Origin: Modestobacter sp. L9-4
GTDB taxonomy: Bacteria > Actinomycetota > Actinomycetes > Mycobacteriales > Geodermatophilaceae
Assembly: GCF_019112525.1 (NCBI RefSeq)
Contig: NZ_CP077800.1
Location: 3,100,001-3,164,000 of the forward strand
Direction: 5' to 3'
Length of the DNA stretch: 64,000 nt
A model generated the notes under the pieces. That model ran no database searches. It saw only the letters and a list, made by a program, of their open reading frames with translations, and was not told where the DNA came from. Positions within the stretch are counted from its first letter, which is position 1. Each line of letters starts with the position of its first letter. The position numbers and the translations under genes are program-made. Below, piece after piece: positions 41,511-50,998 of this stretch.

Positions 41511-41541
41511 CGGGGCGGCGGTGCCCGGCACCGCCGCCCCG
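41511..41541. terminator. Terminator between the island and fumC
   Basis: A 14-bp perfect stem (41511-41524 with 41528-41541) with a CCG loop lies between convergent genes, 2 bases after the ligase stop and 6 bases from the fumC stop. It ends both transcripts. Confidence 0.8.
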
Positions 41542-41546
41542 GCAGG

Positions 41547-42950
41547 TCAGGGGTGGGTCATCGACAGCACGTCGAGGGCGGCGTCCAGCTGCTCCTCGGT
41601 GAGCTTCCCCTGCTCGACGTAGCCACGCTCCACCACGACCTGGCGGATCGTCTTCTGCTCCTTGAGCGACTGCTTGGCCACGATCGCCGCCTCCTCGTAG
41701 CCGATGTACTTGTTCAGCGGCGTGACGATGGAGGGGGAGGACTCGGCATAGGTGCGGCACTGCTCGACGTCGGCGACGATCCCGTCGACGCAGCGGTCGG
41801 CCAGCAGCCGGCTGACGTTGGCCAGCAGCCGGATCGACTCCAGCAGGTTGCGGGCCATCAGCGGCAGCGTGACGTTGAGCTCGAAGACGCCGGTGGTGCC
41901 GGCGTAGGTGATCGCCGCGTCGTTGCCGATCACCTGGGCGCCCACCTGGATGACCGCCTCGGGGATCACCGGGTTGACCTTGCCCGGCATGATCGAGCTG
42001 CCCGGCTGCAGGTCGGGCAGGGCGATCTCGCCGAGCCCGGTGCGCGGGCCCGAGCCCATCCAGCGCAGGTCGTTGACGATCTTGATGAGCCCGACGGCGA
42101 TGGTCTTGAGCTGGCCGGAGCCCTCGACCAGGGCGTCGCGGGAGCTCTGCGCCTCGAAGTGGTTGCGGGCCTCGGACAGCGGCAGCTGCTGGTCGGCGGC
42201 CAGCCGCTCGATGATGGCGGCGGCGAACCCGGGCGGGGTGTTGATGCCGGTGCCCACGGCCGTGCCGCCCAGCGGCAGCTCGCCGATGCGGGGGAGCGAG
42301 GAGTGCAGCCGCTCGATGCCGTAGCGGACCGCCGCGGCGTACCCGCCGAACTCCTGGCCCAGGGTCACCGGGGTGGCGTCCATGAGGTGGGTGCGCCCGC
42401 TCTTGACGACGGTGGCGAACTCCTCGGCCTTGCGCTCCAGGGAGGCCGCCAGGTGCTCCAGCGCCGGCACCAGGTCGCGCACGATCGCGCCGGTGGCGGC
42501 GACGTGGATCGCCGAGGGGAAGACGTCGTTGGAGGACTGCGAGGCGTTGACGTGGTCGTTGGGGTGCACCGGGGAGCCGAGCGCCTCGGTGGCCAGGGTG
42601 GCGATGACCTCGTTGGTGTTCATGTTGCTCGACGTGCCCGAGCCGGTCTGGAAGACGTCGATGGGGAAGTGGTCGTCCCAGTCGCCGCGGGCCACCGCGG
42701 CGGCGGCGGTGGAGACGGCCTCGGCCACGTCGGCGGGCAGGACGCCGAGGGAGGCGTTGACGCCGGCGGCCGCGCCCTTGATCGCGGCGAGGGCGGCGAT
42801 GAGCTCCCGCTCGATCGGGGTGCCCGAGATCGGGAAGTTCTCCACGGCCCGCTGGGTCTGGGCCCGCCACTTGGCCCAGGCGGGCACGCGGACCTCGCCC
42901 ATGGAGTCGTGCTCGGTGCGGTAGTCCCCGCCGGCGGTCTCGGTGGCCAC
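41547..42950 (-). CDS. fumC: Class II fumarate hydratase
   Basis: This 467-residue enzyme interconverts fumarate and malate. It has [44 protein letters not shown] and the superfamily signature [11 protein letters not shown]. The length and all motifs are standard for FumC. It is transcribed toward the island and has a shared terminator. A gap of 156 bases before the next divergent gene should hold its promoter. Confidence 0.97.
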   Translation of the reverse strand: MATETAGGDYRTEHDSMGEVRVPAWAKWRAQTQRAVENFPISGTPIERELIAALAAIKGAAAGVNASLGVLPADVAEAVSTAAAAVARGDWDDHFPIDVFQTGSGTSSNMNTNEVIATLATEALGSPVHPNDHVNASQSSNDVFPSAIHVAATGAIVRDLVPALEHLAASLERKAEEFATVVKSGRTHLMDATPVTLGQEFGGYAAAVRYGIERLHSSLPRIGELPLGGTAVGTGINTPPGFAAAIIERLAADQQLPLSEARNHFEAQSSRDALVEGSGQLKTIAVGLIKIVNDLRWMGSGPRTGLGEIALPDLQPGSSIMPGKVNPVIPEAVIQVGAQVIGNDAAITYAGTTGVFELNVTLPLMARNLLESIRLLANVSRLLADRCVDGIVADVEQCRTYAESSPSIVTPLNKYIGYEEAAIVAKQSLKEQKTIRQVVVERGYVEQGKLTEEQLDAALDVLSMTHP

Positions 42951-43106
42951 GCTGCGCTCCCGGTGTGGTGTGGGTGGTGTTGGTGCTGCGGGAGCGACCC
43001 TAGATCCCCCCGGGGGACGACGCGGCCCGGCCCCGCCGGACCGTCACGACCACCGGAGGGCCGGCCGGCCCTACGCTCCGCCGGACCCCGAGCCGCAGGA
43101 GTGACC

Positions 43107-43688
43107 GTGTCCGCACCGCAGCAGCCGCTCCCCGGGAGCAGCTCCCCGTACCAGCCACCGCCGTCCGGCGGCTGGGGCGCGCCCGGCCCTGGGACGCCTG
43201 GCGAGCCGGGGTCCTGGCCGGCGGGTGCGGTCGCCGTGCCCCGCCCCGCCGGGGTGCGCGGCGTGGTGCTGGCCCTGGCCGGTGCGGCCGTCGGCGCGGC
43301 GGTGGCCGCGCTGGTGGTCTCCGCCGTCCTCGTCTCCGGGGCCCGCGAGCTGGTGCAGGAGGCCGGCACCGCGGCCGGCGAGGGCATCGCGGCCGCCCTG
43401 GCCGAGCAGTCGGACCCGTACGCGTGGTCCTCCGAGGCCCCGGTCGGTGGGGTGCTCGGCACGTACGAGGAGCCGCCGGTCGAGCAGTTCCCGGCCGTCG
43501 CGCCGGGCGTGCTCGGACCCGACCCGGTGCTCGACACCTACGCCACGCAGTGCTTCGGCGGGGACCTGCAGAGCTGTGACGACCTCTACTACGAGGCGCC
43601 GCCGCTGTCGGACTACGAGCAGTACGGCGGCACGTGCGGCGGCCGGGTCAAGGCCGGCTCCGCACCCGCGTGCACCGAGCTCGACTGA
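43107..43688 (+). CDS. Small membrane protein with Cys-containing CDDLY domain, copy 1
   Basis: This 193-residue protein has a Pro/Gly-rich cytoplasmic N-terminus (1-45) and one membrane segment (about 53-78: VVLALAGAAVGAAVAALVVSAVLV). The outside part ends with a short domain, QCFGGDLQSCDDLYYEAP, then SDYEQYGGTCGGR. The same C-terminal pattern is found in the next gene. The function is unknown; the spaced cysteines may form disulfides outside the cell. GTG 43107 has GCAGGAG upstream. The 14-base gap to copy 2 shows that they are one operon. Confidence 0.7.
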   Translation: MSAPQQPLPGSSSPYQPPPSGGWGAPGPGTPGEPGSWPAGAVAVPRPAGVRGVVLALAGAAVGAAVAALVVSAVLVSGARELVQEAGTAAGEGIAAALAEQSDPYAWSSEAPVGGVLGTYEEPPVEQFPAVAPGVLGPDPVLDTYATQCFGGDLQSCDDLYYEAPPLSDYEQYGGTCGGRVKAGSAPACTELD

Positions 43689-43702
43689 GCGGGGGAGGAC
43701 AC

Positions 43703-44302
43703 GTGACGCGACCGCACACCGGGGAGCCGGGCCACCCCGCCGACAGCGGGCAGCCGGGCGCACCGCAGCAGGACTGGGACGCCGCTCCGCCGTGGTCCGG
43801 TCCGCCCGCCCCCTGGGGTCCGCCGGGGTACGGGCCGCCGGCTGCCGGCGGGTACCTGCAGCCACCGCCGTACGGGCCGCCCGGCCCCACCCCGCCGCCC
43901 TGGTCCCCGTACCCGGGCGGTCCGCCGCCGCGCTCGCGGACCGGGCCGCTGTGGACCCTGGTCGGCGTGCTGACCGCGGCCGTCGTCGTCCTCGCCACCC
44001 TCCTGATCGTGGGGTCCGGGTCCGGGTCCGGCTCCGGTGCCGGCCCCGACACCGGGCCGCTGGCGTCGCGGCCGGACCCCGTGCCCGCCCCCGCGGCCAC
44101 GCTGGCGCCCACCGGGCTGGGGGACGACGCCGCGCTGGACCGGCTGGCGCAGCAGTGCTCCGACGGCCAGATGAACCCCTGCGACGACCTGTACGACGAG
44201 TCGTTCCCCGGCTCGGACTACGAGGCCTACGCCGACACCTGCGCCGGACGGCGGCCGCCCGGCCAGGACACGTACTGCGGCGACGACTTCTACGACTCCT
44301 AG
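43703..44302 (+). CDS. Small membrane protein with Cys-containing CDDLY domain, copy 2
   Basis: This 199-residue protein has the same plan as its neighbour: a Pro/Gly/Tyr-rich N-terminus (1-90), one membrane segment (about 95-115: LWTLVGVLTAAVVVLATLLIV), a Gly-Ser linker, and the domain QCSDGQMNPCDDLYDESFPG, SDYEAYADTCAGR. It is a diverged tandem paralogue of the gene before it. The Pro-rich N-terminus resembles that of many actinobacterial small membrane proteins of unknown role. GTG 43703 has GGGGGAGG upstream. It converges on glpX with a 7-base gap. Confidence 0.7.
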   Translation: MTRPHTGEPGHPADSGQPGAPQQDWDAAPPWSGPPAPWGPPGYGPPAAGGYLQPPPYGPPGPTPPPWSPYPGGPPPRSRTGPLWTLVGVLTAAVVVLATLLIVGSGSGSGSGAGPDTGPLASRPDPVPAPAATLAPTGLGDDAALDRLAQQCSDGQMNPCDDLYDESFPGSDYEAYADTCAGRRPPGQDTYCGDDFYDS

Positions 44303-44309
44303 ACCGCGG

Positions 44310-45362
44310 TCAGCTGGTCGAGCCGAAGTCGACAGCGGCGTACTGCTCGAGCTTCTCCAGCGAGTGCAGGCTCTCGATCGAGCGGATGGTGCCCGACCGC
44401 GACCGCATCACCAGCGACTGCGTGGTGCACCCGTCGGCCCGGTACCGCACGCCGCGCAGCAGCTCGCCGTCGGTGATGCCGGTGGCCACGAAGTAGACGT
44501 CGCCGGAGACCAGGTCGTCGATGTGCAGCACCCGGTCCAGGTCGTGGCCGGCGTCGAGGGCCTTCTGCCGCTCGGCGTCGTCCCGGGGACGGAGCCGGCC
44601 CTGCAGCGCCCCGCCCAGGCACTTGAGCGCGCAGGCGGCGATGATCCCCTCGGGGGTGCCGCCGATGCCCATCAGCAGGTCGATGCCGGTGCCCTCGCGG
44701 GCCGCGGCGATCGCGCCGGCGACGTCGCCGTCGGAGATGAAGGAGATCCGGGCGCCGGCGTCGCGCACCTCCTCCACCAGCTGGGCGTGCCGCGGCCGGT
44801 CGAGGACGCAGACGGTGACGTCGCGGGGGGCGACGCCCTTGGCCTTGGCGACCCGGCGGACGTTCTCCGCGACCGGCACGGTGATGTCGACGACGTCGGC
44901 GGCGGCCGGGCCGGTGGCGATCTTGTCCATGTAGAAGACGGCCGAGGGGTCGTACATGGCGCCGCGGTAGGCCACCGCCAGGACGGAGACGGCGTTGGGC
45001 ATGCCCTTGGCCATCAGCGTCGTGCCGTCGACCGGGTCCACGGCCACGTCGAACGCCCCGCCCTGCCCGTCACCGACGTGCTCGCCGTTGTAGAGCATCG
45101 GCGCCTCGTCCTTCTCACCCTCGCCGATGACCACGACGCCGTCCATCCGGACCGTGCCGATCATCGCCCGCATCGCGTCGACCGCGGCGCCGTCGCCGCC
45201 GTTCTTGTCCCCGCGGCCGACCCAGCGGCCGGCGGCCATCGCCCCGGCCTCGGTGACCCGCACCAGCTCCATGGCCAGGTTGCGGTCGGGGTTGGCCCGG
45301 GTGCGCCCGGGCGTACGGGTGGACGGTGTGGGCAGCGGGCCGTCGGGCAGCGGCAGGGACAC
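44310..45362 (-). CDS. glpX: Class II fructose-1,6-bisphosphatase GlpX
   Basis: This 350-residue enzyme of gluconeogenesis removes the C1 phosphate of fructose-1,6-bisphosphate. It shows [57 protein letters not shown] and [28 protein letters not shown], all GlpX signatures with the metal-binding DPVDGT. The first 28 residues are extra and the GTG start is uncertain; a start nearer [12 protein letters not shown] is possible. It diverges from the DUF4245 gene, as is common in actinobacteria. Confidence 0.95.
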   Translation of the reverse strand: MSLPLPDGPLPTPSTRTPGRTRANPDRNLAMELVRVTEAGAMAAGRWVGRGDKNGGDGAAVDAMRAMIGTVRMDGVVVIGEGEKDEAPMLYNGEHVGDGQGGAFDVAVDPVDGTTLMAKGMPNAVSVLAVAYRGAMYDPSAVFYMDKIATGPAAADVVDITVPVAENVRRVAKAKGVAPRDVTVCVLDRPRHAQLVEEVRDAGARISFISDGDVAGAIAAAREGTGIDLLMGIGGTPEGIIAACALKCLGGALQGRLRPRDDAERQKALDAGHDLDRVLHIDDLVSGDVYFVATGITDGELLRGVRYRADGCTTQSLVMRSRSGTIRSIESLHSLEKLEQYAAVDFGSTS

Positions 45363-45430
45363 GGGACCTCCGGAGGGCTGCCCGGCGACGCTGTCGGCGC
45401 CGGGGGGAGCAGTGCTGCGATCCTAGGGGC

Positions 45431-46108
45431 ATGACCGATCCCGGCCAGCCCGGTCAGCACCCCGGCGGGCAGACCCCCAGCAGCCCCTCCGGCGCGACCT
45501 CCGTCGGCGGGCCGGTGGCAGGCGGTGAGCCGTCCGCCGCCACGCAGGCGCAGGCCACGTCGTCCTCGGTGCAGCGGATGCAGCGCTTCACCGCCGCCAA
45601 CATGCTGCGCTCGCTCGGGCCGCTGATCCTGATCTGCCTGGTGCTGGTGGCGTTCCCCGCGATGCGGGCCAGCGAGAGCGACCCGGTCCGCGACGTCGAC
45701 ACCACCAGCTCGGAGCGGGCGACGGCCGAGCTGGCCCGCTACCCGCTGCTGGTGCCGCGCGGGCTGCCGGAGGGCTGGCGGTCCACGAGCGTGCGCACCA
45801 ACGCCGGGTCGGCACAGCAGGGCGACCCGCTGACCCTGCAGATCGGCTGGTTCACCCCGGCCGAGGAGTACGCCGCCTACGTGGTCAGCGACGACCCGCG
45901 GGAGCCCGCCCTCGACGACGTCCTCGCCGGGGCCACCGACGCGGGCACCCAGGAGATCGACGGCGAGACCTGGCAGCGGCGCACCACCGCGCGCGGCGAG
46001 ACCGCCCTCACCCGGGACGACGAGGGCGCCACGATGCTCGTCACCGGCTCGGCCGGGGACGACGAGCTGACCACCCTCGCCGCCTCGCTGGAGCCCTACA
46101 CGCCCTAG
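45431..46108 (+). CDS. DUF4245 membrane-anchored protein
   Basis: This 225-residue protein has a polar N-terminus, one membrane segment (about 60-80: LGPLILICLVLVAFPAM) and an outside domain with RYPLLVPRGLPEGWRSTSVR, LQIGWFTPAEEYAAYVVSD and MLVTGSAGDDEL. These features match the DUF4245 family, which in actinobacteria usually lies between glpX and xseB, as here. The function is unknown. The ATG starts 9 bases inside the short divergent gap with glpX. Confidence 0.82.
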   Translation: MTDPGQPGQHPGGQTPSSPSGATSVGGPVAGGEPSAATQAQATSSSVQRMQRFTAANMLRSLGPLILICLVLVAFPAMRASESDPVRDVDTTSSERATAELARYPLLVPRGLPEGWRSTSVRTNAGSAQQGDPLTLQIGWFTPAEEYAAYVVSDDPREPALDDVLAGATDAGTQEIDGETWQRRTTARGETALTRDDEGATMLVTGSAGDDELTTLAASLEPYTP

Positions 46109-46112
46109 GGCG

Positions 46113-46328
46113 TCACTCGGTCGGCGCGGCGGCGGCCAGGCGCTCGCGGGCGCGGTCCAGCCAGTGCTGGCACACCTCGGCCAGCTGCTCGCCGCGCTCC
46201 CACAGCGACAGCGACTCCTCCAGCGTGAGCCCACCGGTCTCCAGTCGGCGCACCACGTCGGCGAGCTCCTCGCGGGCCTGCTCGTAGGTCTGGGTCGGCT
46301 CGGGCGTCGGCTCCTCGGTGCTGCTCAC
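46113..46328 (-). CDS. xseB: Exodeoxyribonuclease VII small subunit
   Basis: This 71-residue helical subunit has TYEQAREELADVVRRLETGGLTLEESLSLWERGEQLAEVCQHWLDRARERL, the XseB signature. Six or so copies wrap around XseA to form the nuclease that degrades single-stranded DNA. It overlaps xseA by 4 bases, so the subunits are translated in step. Confidence 0.95.
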   Translation of the reverse strand: MSSTEEPTPEPTQTYEQAREELADVVRRLETGGLTLEESLSLWERGEQLAEVCQHWLDRARERLAAAAPTE

Positions 46329-47560
46329 GGTGTCCCATCCTCCCCGGTGGCGGCCCGGTCGACGCGCACCGGCAGCCGTCCACCGGCCACACGCACCTGC
46401 AGCTGCTCGGTGTCGCCCACCTCGGCGGGGTCGCGCACCAGCGCGCCGTCGGCCCGCTGCACCACCGCGTAGCCACGCTCCAGGGTCGCCGCGGGCGACA
46501 GGGCGGTCACCTGCGCGCGGGCGTGGGCCAGGTCGCGGTCGGCGACCTCGATCCGGTGGGTGAGCGTGCGGGTGGCCCGGCTGCGCAGCCCGCTGACGTC
46601 GTCGGCCCGGCCGGCGAGCAGGCGCTGGGGCTCGGCGAACACCGGACGGCTGCGCACCTGCTCCAGCCAGCGCTCCTGCTGGTCCAGCCGGGTGCCCAGC
46701 AGGTGCCGGGCGCGGGCGCGCAGCCCCTCCACCAGCCGCCGCTGCTCACCGATCTCGGGCACGATCCGGTGCGCGGCGTCGGTCGGGGTGGCCGCCCGGA
46801 CGTCGGCGACGTGGTCGACCATCGTCGTGTCCGTCTCGTGCCCGACGGCGGTGACCACCGGGGTGCGGGTGGCGGCGATGGCGCGCACCAGGCCCTCGTC
46901 GGAGAAGGGCAGCAGGTCCTCGACCGAGCCGCCGCCGCGGGCGATCACGATCACCTCGACGGCGGGGTCGGCGTCCAGCTTGCGCAGCCCGGCGATCACC
47001 GACTCCGCGGCGGTCGGGCCCTGGGTGGCGCAGTTGTGCACGGTGAACCGGACGGCGGGCCAGCGGCGTCGGGCGGTGACCAGCACGTCGCGCTCGGCGG
47101 CGCTCTCCCGGCCGGTGATCACCCCGACGACGGCGGGGGCGAAGGGCAGCGGGCGCTTGCGGGCGGCGTCGAAGAGCCCCTCGGCGGCCAGCAGCCGGCG
47201 GATCCGCTCGATCCGGGCCAGCAGCTCGCCGAGGCCGACGGCGCGGATCTCGGTGGCGCGCAGGGAGAAGGAGCCGCGGGCCACGTAGTAGTCGGGCCGG
47301 GCGCGCACGACCACGCGCGCGCCCTCGGTGAGCTCCAGCCCGGGCCGGTCGGCGACGTCCCGCGGGCAGGTGACCGGGATGGACAGGTCGGCGGCCGGGT
47401 CGCGGAGGGTGAGGAAGACGGTGGCGGCGTTGCCGCGCCGGGACAGCTGGGCGACCTGGCCCTCGACCCACACCTCACCGAGCCGGCCGATCCACTCGGC
47501 GACCTTGCGGGAGACCGTGCGCACCGGCCACGGCTGCTCCGGGGAGGAGGGACTCGTCAC
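46325..47560 (-). CDS. xseA: Exodeoxyribonuclease VII large subunit
   Basis: This 411-residue subunit has an N-terminal OB fold (VWVEGQVAQLSRRGNAATVFLTLRD) and the catalytic domain (VVGVITGRESAAERDVL, VIVIARGGGSVEDLLPFSDEGLVRAIAATRTPVVTAVGHETDTTMVDHVAD). A helical region and C-terminal part (LERGYAVVQRADG) follow. The motifs and length are standard. GTG 47560 gives the usual N-terminus before WPVRTVSRKVAEWI; the frame is open far upstream, but without homology. Confidence 0.95.
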   Translation of the reverse strand: MTSPSSPEQPWPVRTVSRKVAEWIGRLGEVWVEGQVAQLSRRGNAATVFLTLRDPAADLSIPVTCPRDVADRPGLELTEGARVVVRARPDYYVARGSFSLRATEIRAVGLGELLARIERIRRLLAAEGLFDAARKRPLPFAPAVVGVITGRESAAERDVLVTARRRWPAVRFTVHNCATQGPTAAESVIAGLRKLDADPAVEVIVIARGGGSVEDLLPFSDEGLVRAIAATRTPVVTAVGHETDTTMVDHVADVRAATPTDAAHRIVPEIGEQRRLVEGLRARARHLLGTRLDQQERWLEQVRSRPVFAEPQRLLAGRADDVSGLRSRATRTLTHRIEVADRDLAHARAQVTALSPAATLERGYAVVQRADGALVRDPAEVGDTEQLQVRVAGGRLPVRVDRAATGEDGTP

Positions 47561-47604
47561 GCGCCCGAGCCTCCCACCCCCGCGGTGGGCGCGGGGCCGT
47601 GCCC

Positions 47605-48477
47605 TCAGCGCACGTAGTCCGGCGCCGCGGGCAGGCCGAAGAACTCCTCCAGGGTCGCGGTGCCGGTGCGCTGCAGCTCGGTGGCCAGCGGCACGCCCAC
47701 GTAGCGCACGTGCCAGGGCTCGTACCGGAACCCGGTGACGTCGGTCTTGCCGTCGGGGTACCGGACGACGTAGCCGTACTCGGCGGCGTGAGCGGCCACC
47801 CAGCGGCCCTCGTCGTTCCGGCCGAAGCACCGGTCGATGTCGCAGCCCCCGCCGCCGACGTCGGCAGCCAGCCCGGTCTGGTGCTCGCTGTAGCCGGGGC
47901 GGGCGACCTGGATCTCCGCCTGCGCCTCGCCGAAGCGGGCGACCTGGGCCCGGAACACGCCCACCTGGTAGTCGTAGGACCGGTAGGCGCTCTGCACCGT
48001 GACGGTCAGCCCGTCGGCCGCGGCGCCGGCGAGCATCGCCTGCATCGCCTGCGCGGCCTCGGCGCGCAGCTCGTAGCCGCCGCCGACCGACACCAGGTCG
48101 GTGGGGGCGTAGTCGATCGGGTCCAGGGGCCGGGCCTTGTCGACGACGACCCACGCGCTGGCCGGGTCGTCGACGGACAGCTGCGCCCGGTCGAACGTCG
48201 GCGCGGCCGGGGCGCTCGAGGACGGCGTCGGGGTGGCCGACGCCGTCGCGGTCGGGGTGGCCGCCGAGGACGTCGGTGCCGTGCTCGCTGCGGCCGCCGA
48301 GGACGTGGGTGCCGTGCTCGCCGCGGCCGCCGGGGCGGGGGTGGACCCGCGCGTCTCCCGGACCACCAGGACGACGCCGGCGGCCAGCGCGAGCACCAGC
48401 AGGCCGAGCAGCAGCCGCAGCGGTCCGCTGCGCCGTCGTCGGCCCCGCGGCCCGCCGGAGGTGTTCGTGTCGGTCAC
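47605..48477 (-). CDS. M15-family D-alanyl-D-alanine carboxypeptidase (VanY-like), membrane anchored
   Basis: This 290-residue protein has a basic N-terminus, one membrane segment (about 20-40: LLLGLLVLALAAGVVLVV) and an Ala/Ser/Thr-rich linker with an ASTAPTSSAAA sequence present twice. The VanY/M15 domain follows: QSAYRSYDYQ, GYSEHQTGLAADV (zinc His and Asp) and EPWHVRYVG. It trims the terminal D-Ala of peptidoglycan outside the membrane. It is a second, separate VanY enzyme in this window. A terminator hairpin lies behind its start, from the neighbouring gene. Confidence 0.88.
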   Translation of the reverse strand: MTDTNTSGGPRGRRRRSGPLRLLLGLLVLALAAGVVLVVRETRGSTPAPAAAASTAPTSSAAAASTAPTSSAATPTATASATPTPSSSAPAAPTFDRAQLSVDDPASAWVVVDKARPLDPIDYAPTDLVSVGGGYELRAEAAQAMQAMLAGAAADGLTVTVQSAYRSYDYQVGVFRAQVARFGEAQAEIQVARPGYSEHQTGLAADVGGGGCDIDRCFGRNDEGRWVAAHAAEYGYVVRYPDGKTDVTGFRYEPWHVRYVGVPLATELQRTGTATLEEFFGLPAAPDYVR

Positions 48478-48541
48478 TGGCGCTCCCCGCTCGGTGGACC
48501 GGCTCCGTCCGCCGGACGGTGCCCGATCCTGGCACCCCGCT

Positions 48542-48580
48542 CCGCCGGGCGGCCGCAGGTGGCTGCGGACGGCCCGGCGG
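48542..48580 (-). terminator. Terminator after the lipid-droplet-type gene
   Basis: A 9-bp outer stem (48542-48550 with 48572-48580) holds an inner 6-bp stem (48553-48558 with 48563-48568). It lies about 25 bases past the stop of the gene at 48603. Confidence 0.6.
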
Positions 48581-48602
48581 GCGGGGTGGCGACGGGGTGG
48601 GC

Positions 48603-49844
48603 TCAGCCGCGGTCGGCGCTGAGCTTCTCCAGCCGGTTCTGCAGCAGGGTCACGTACGGCGCGCGCGCCTGGGTGGCCCGCTCGTAGTCGAGCAGGTCGG
48701 CCACCGTCTCGGCCGGGTAGGCCCGCAGGTGGCCGCGCAGCGCCGGGATGCTGAAGGAGTCGTAGCCATCGACCGGGCTGAGCGGCGCCGGCTCGTCGGC
48801 CGGCTGCTCGACGGCCTCGTCCGCCCCGTCGGCGGTGGTGAGGACGTCACCGCCCTGCGAGCCGTCGTCCACGGTGTCGACGGGGGTGTCGACCGCCGAG
48901 ACGGCGGGGACCTCACCCGCTGCCGGGTCCAGCGCCGGGACCCCGGCCACCGTCTCGTCGGCGTCGGAGGAGGTGTCGGAGGGCGCGGGGGTGTCCTCGG
49001 GCGGGGTGCCGGCGACCACCGGCTCGGCGATCAGCTCCTCGGCGACGGCCTCCTCGATCGACTCCTCGTCCTCGGCCAGGCCGGTGACCGCGTCGGCGGT
49101 GAGGTCCTCGAGCACCTCGGCCGGCACGGCCTCGGGCACCTCGACGGCGACCTCGTCGGCCACCTCCCCGGCCAGCTCGTCGACGACCGCGGTGATCGCG
49201 TCGGCCTCGGGGTCGGCGGGCAGCGACGCGATCTCGGCGGGGGACAGGTCGGCGTCGTCCTCGGCGATGGCCTCGATGAGCGCCTCGGCGGAGACCTCCG
49301 CGGGCGGGTCGTCGAGGGAGACGGTCTCGGGGTCGGCGTCGGCCAGCTCGTCGGCCAGCTCCTCGGCGACGAGCTGCTCGTCGACCAGGTCGGCGTCGGC
49401 GAGCTCCTCGGCGTCGAGCTCCGCGGCATCCGCGGGGCTCTCGGCGAGGAGGGCCTCGACCGCGACGTCCGGGGCCGGGACGTCCTCGGCCACGGTGACG
49501 GCGTCGTCGGCGAGGAGCTCCTCGTCGGGTTCCTCCACCAGGTCGAAGGCCGACGTGCGCAGCCCGCCGGCACCGGCCGGCCGGGCGGGCAGGTCGTCCT
49601 CGTCGTCGTCGTCGAAGGTGGCCAGGCCGCCGTCGGACCCGCCGACGAGCCCGTCGAGCAGCTCGTCGCCGCGGGCGACCAGGCCGGAGTACTGCTGCTG
49701 CAGCTTCAGCGACGACTGCAGGGCCAGCCCGATGAGCCGCACCGGGAGCCCGGGGAGGGTCTCGGGCAGCTTGCGGGCCTCGTCCAGGACGGTGGCGGCC
49801 AGTCCGGCGGCAGCGCGGACCGCCTCGGGGATCTCTCGAGCCAT
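48603..49844 (-). CDS. Acidic protein of the lipid-droplet-associated (Rv1109c-like) type
   Basis: This 413-residue protein begins MAREIPEAVRAAAGLAATVLDEARKLPETLPGLPVRLIGLALQ, an amphipathic helical N-terminus found in the actinobacterial lipid-droplet-associated proteins encoded between xseA and ispH. After about 110 residues comes a very acidic Glu/Asp/Ala-rich middle (about 110-330). The C-terminus is compact (FSIPALRGHLRAYPAETVADLLDYERATQARAPYVTLLQNRLEKL). The middle is unusually long. The function is uncertain; the link to lipid droplets is by family name and position only. Confidence 0.7.
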   Translation of the reverse strand: MAREIPEAVRAAAGLAATVLDEARKLPETLPGLPVRLIGLALQSSLKLQQQYSGLVARGDELLDGLVGGSDGGLATFDDDDEDDLPARPAGAGGLRTSAFDLVEEPDEELLADDAVTVAEDVPAPDVAVEALLAESPADAAELDAEELADADLVDEQLVAEELADELADADPETVSLDDPPAEVSAEALIEAIAEDDADLSPAEIASLPADPEADAITAVVDELAGEVADEVAVEVPEAVPAEVLEDLTADAVTGLAEDEESIEEAVAEELIAEPVVAGTPPEDTPAPSDTSSDADETVAGVPALDPAAGEVPAVSAVDTPVDTVDDGSQGGDVLTTADGADEAVEQPADEPAPLSPVDGYDSFSIPALRGHLRAYPAETVADLLDYERATQARAPYVTLLQNRLEKLSADRG

Positions 49845-49944
49845 GACCCCAGCGTGCCCCACCTGGGCTTCTGCGGCACCACGACGAGACGCCCACCACT
49901 CGTACGGGCCGTCGCGGGGCCCCGGACGCAACTAGCATGGGGGC

Positions 49945-50919
49945 ATGGCTGAACCGCGCGGACGCGTCCTGCTGGCCGACCCCCGGGGCTACTGCGCCGG
50001 CGTCGACCGGGCGGTGATCGCGGTCGAGAAGGCGCTGGAGATCCACGGCGCGCCGGTCTACGTCCGCAAGCAGATCGTCCACAACAAGCACGTCGTGGCC
50101 ACCCTGGAGCGCCGCGGCGCGGTGTTCGTCGATGAGACCGACCAGGTGCCCGAGGGCGCGGTCGTCGTCTTCAGCGCGCACGGGGTCTCCCCGGCGGTCA
50201 AGGAGCAGGCGCGCGAGCGCTCGCTGACCACGATCGACGCGACCTGCCCGCTGGTCACCAAGGTGCACATGGAGGCCAAGCGGTTCGCCAAGGACGACTA
50301 CGACATCCTGCTGATCGGCCACCGCGGGCACGAGGAGGTCGAGGGCACGATGGGCGAGGCCCCGGCCCACACCCAGCTCGTGGACGACGCCGAGGACATC
50401 GCCAACGTGCAGGTGCGCGACCCGGAGAAGGTCGTCTGGCTGTCCCAGACCACGCTGTCGGTGGACGAGACGCTGTCCAAGGTCGACTCCCTCAAGGCCC
50501 GCTTCCCCGGTCTGCAGAGCCCGCCGAGTGACGACATCTGCTACGCCACCCAGAACCGGCAGCAGGCCGTGAAGCAGATGGCCGCCGAGTGCGACCTGGT
50601 GCTGGTCGTCGGCTCGACGAACTCCTCGAACTCGGTGCGGCTGGTCGAGGTGGCGCTGGAGGCCGGCGCCCGCGACTCGCACCTGGTCGACTTCGCCTCC
50701 GAGATCGACGAGGCCTGGCTCGAGGGCGTGCAGACCGTGGGCCTCAGCAGCGGTGCCTCGGTGCCGGAGATCCTGGTCAGCGAGGTGCTCGACTGGCTGG
50801 CCGCGCGCGGCTACCCGGACGTCGAGACGGTCAAGGCGGCCGAGGAGCGCCTGGTGTTCGCCCTGCCGCACGAGCTGAAGACCCGCCGCGCGGCCCTGGC
50901 GGTCGACGAGAAGGCCTGA
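49945..50919 (+). CDS. ispH: 4-hydroxy-3-methylbut-2-enyl diphosphate reductase
   Basis: This 324-residue iron-sulfur enzyme makes IPP and DMAPP in the last step of the MEP isoprenoid pathway. The three cluster cysteines are in [21 protein letters not shown] and [11 protein letters not shown]. The catalytic Glu region ([12 protein letters not shown]) and the [16 protein letters not shown] and [13 protein letters not shown] motifs are all present. Start ATG and length are normal. It is read divergently from the acidic gene and ends at a strong terminator. Confidence 0.97.
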   Translation: MAEPRGRVLLADPRGYCAGVDRAVIAVEKALEIHGAPVYVRKQIVHNKHVVATLERRGAVFVDETDQVPEGAVVVFSAHGVSPAVKEQARERSLTTIDATCPLVTKVHMEAKRFAKDDYDILLIGHRGHEEVEGTMGEAPAHTQLVDDAEDIANVQVRDPEKVVWLSQTTLSVDETLSKVDSLKARFPGLQSPPSDDICYATQNRQQAVKQMAAECDLVLVVGSTNSSNSVRLVEVALEAGARDSHLVDFASEIDEAWLEGVQTVGLSSGASVPEILVSEVLDWLAARGYPDVETVKAAEERLVFALPHELKTRRAALAVDEKA

Positions 50920-50946
50920 CGGCCGGCCCCCGGACAGGGGGCTGGA

Positions 50947-50990
50947 CGCAGGAAGGGCCGGCACCCCGATGGGTGCCGGCCCTTCCTGCG
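50947..50990. terminator. Terminator between ispH and the DUF6542-type gene
   Basis: A 20-bp perfect stem (50947-50966 with 50971-50990) with a CGAT loop lies between convergent genes. Confidence 0.85.
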
Positions 50991-50998
50991 TGGGTGGG

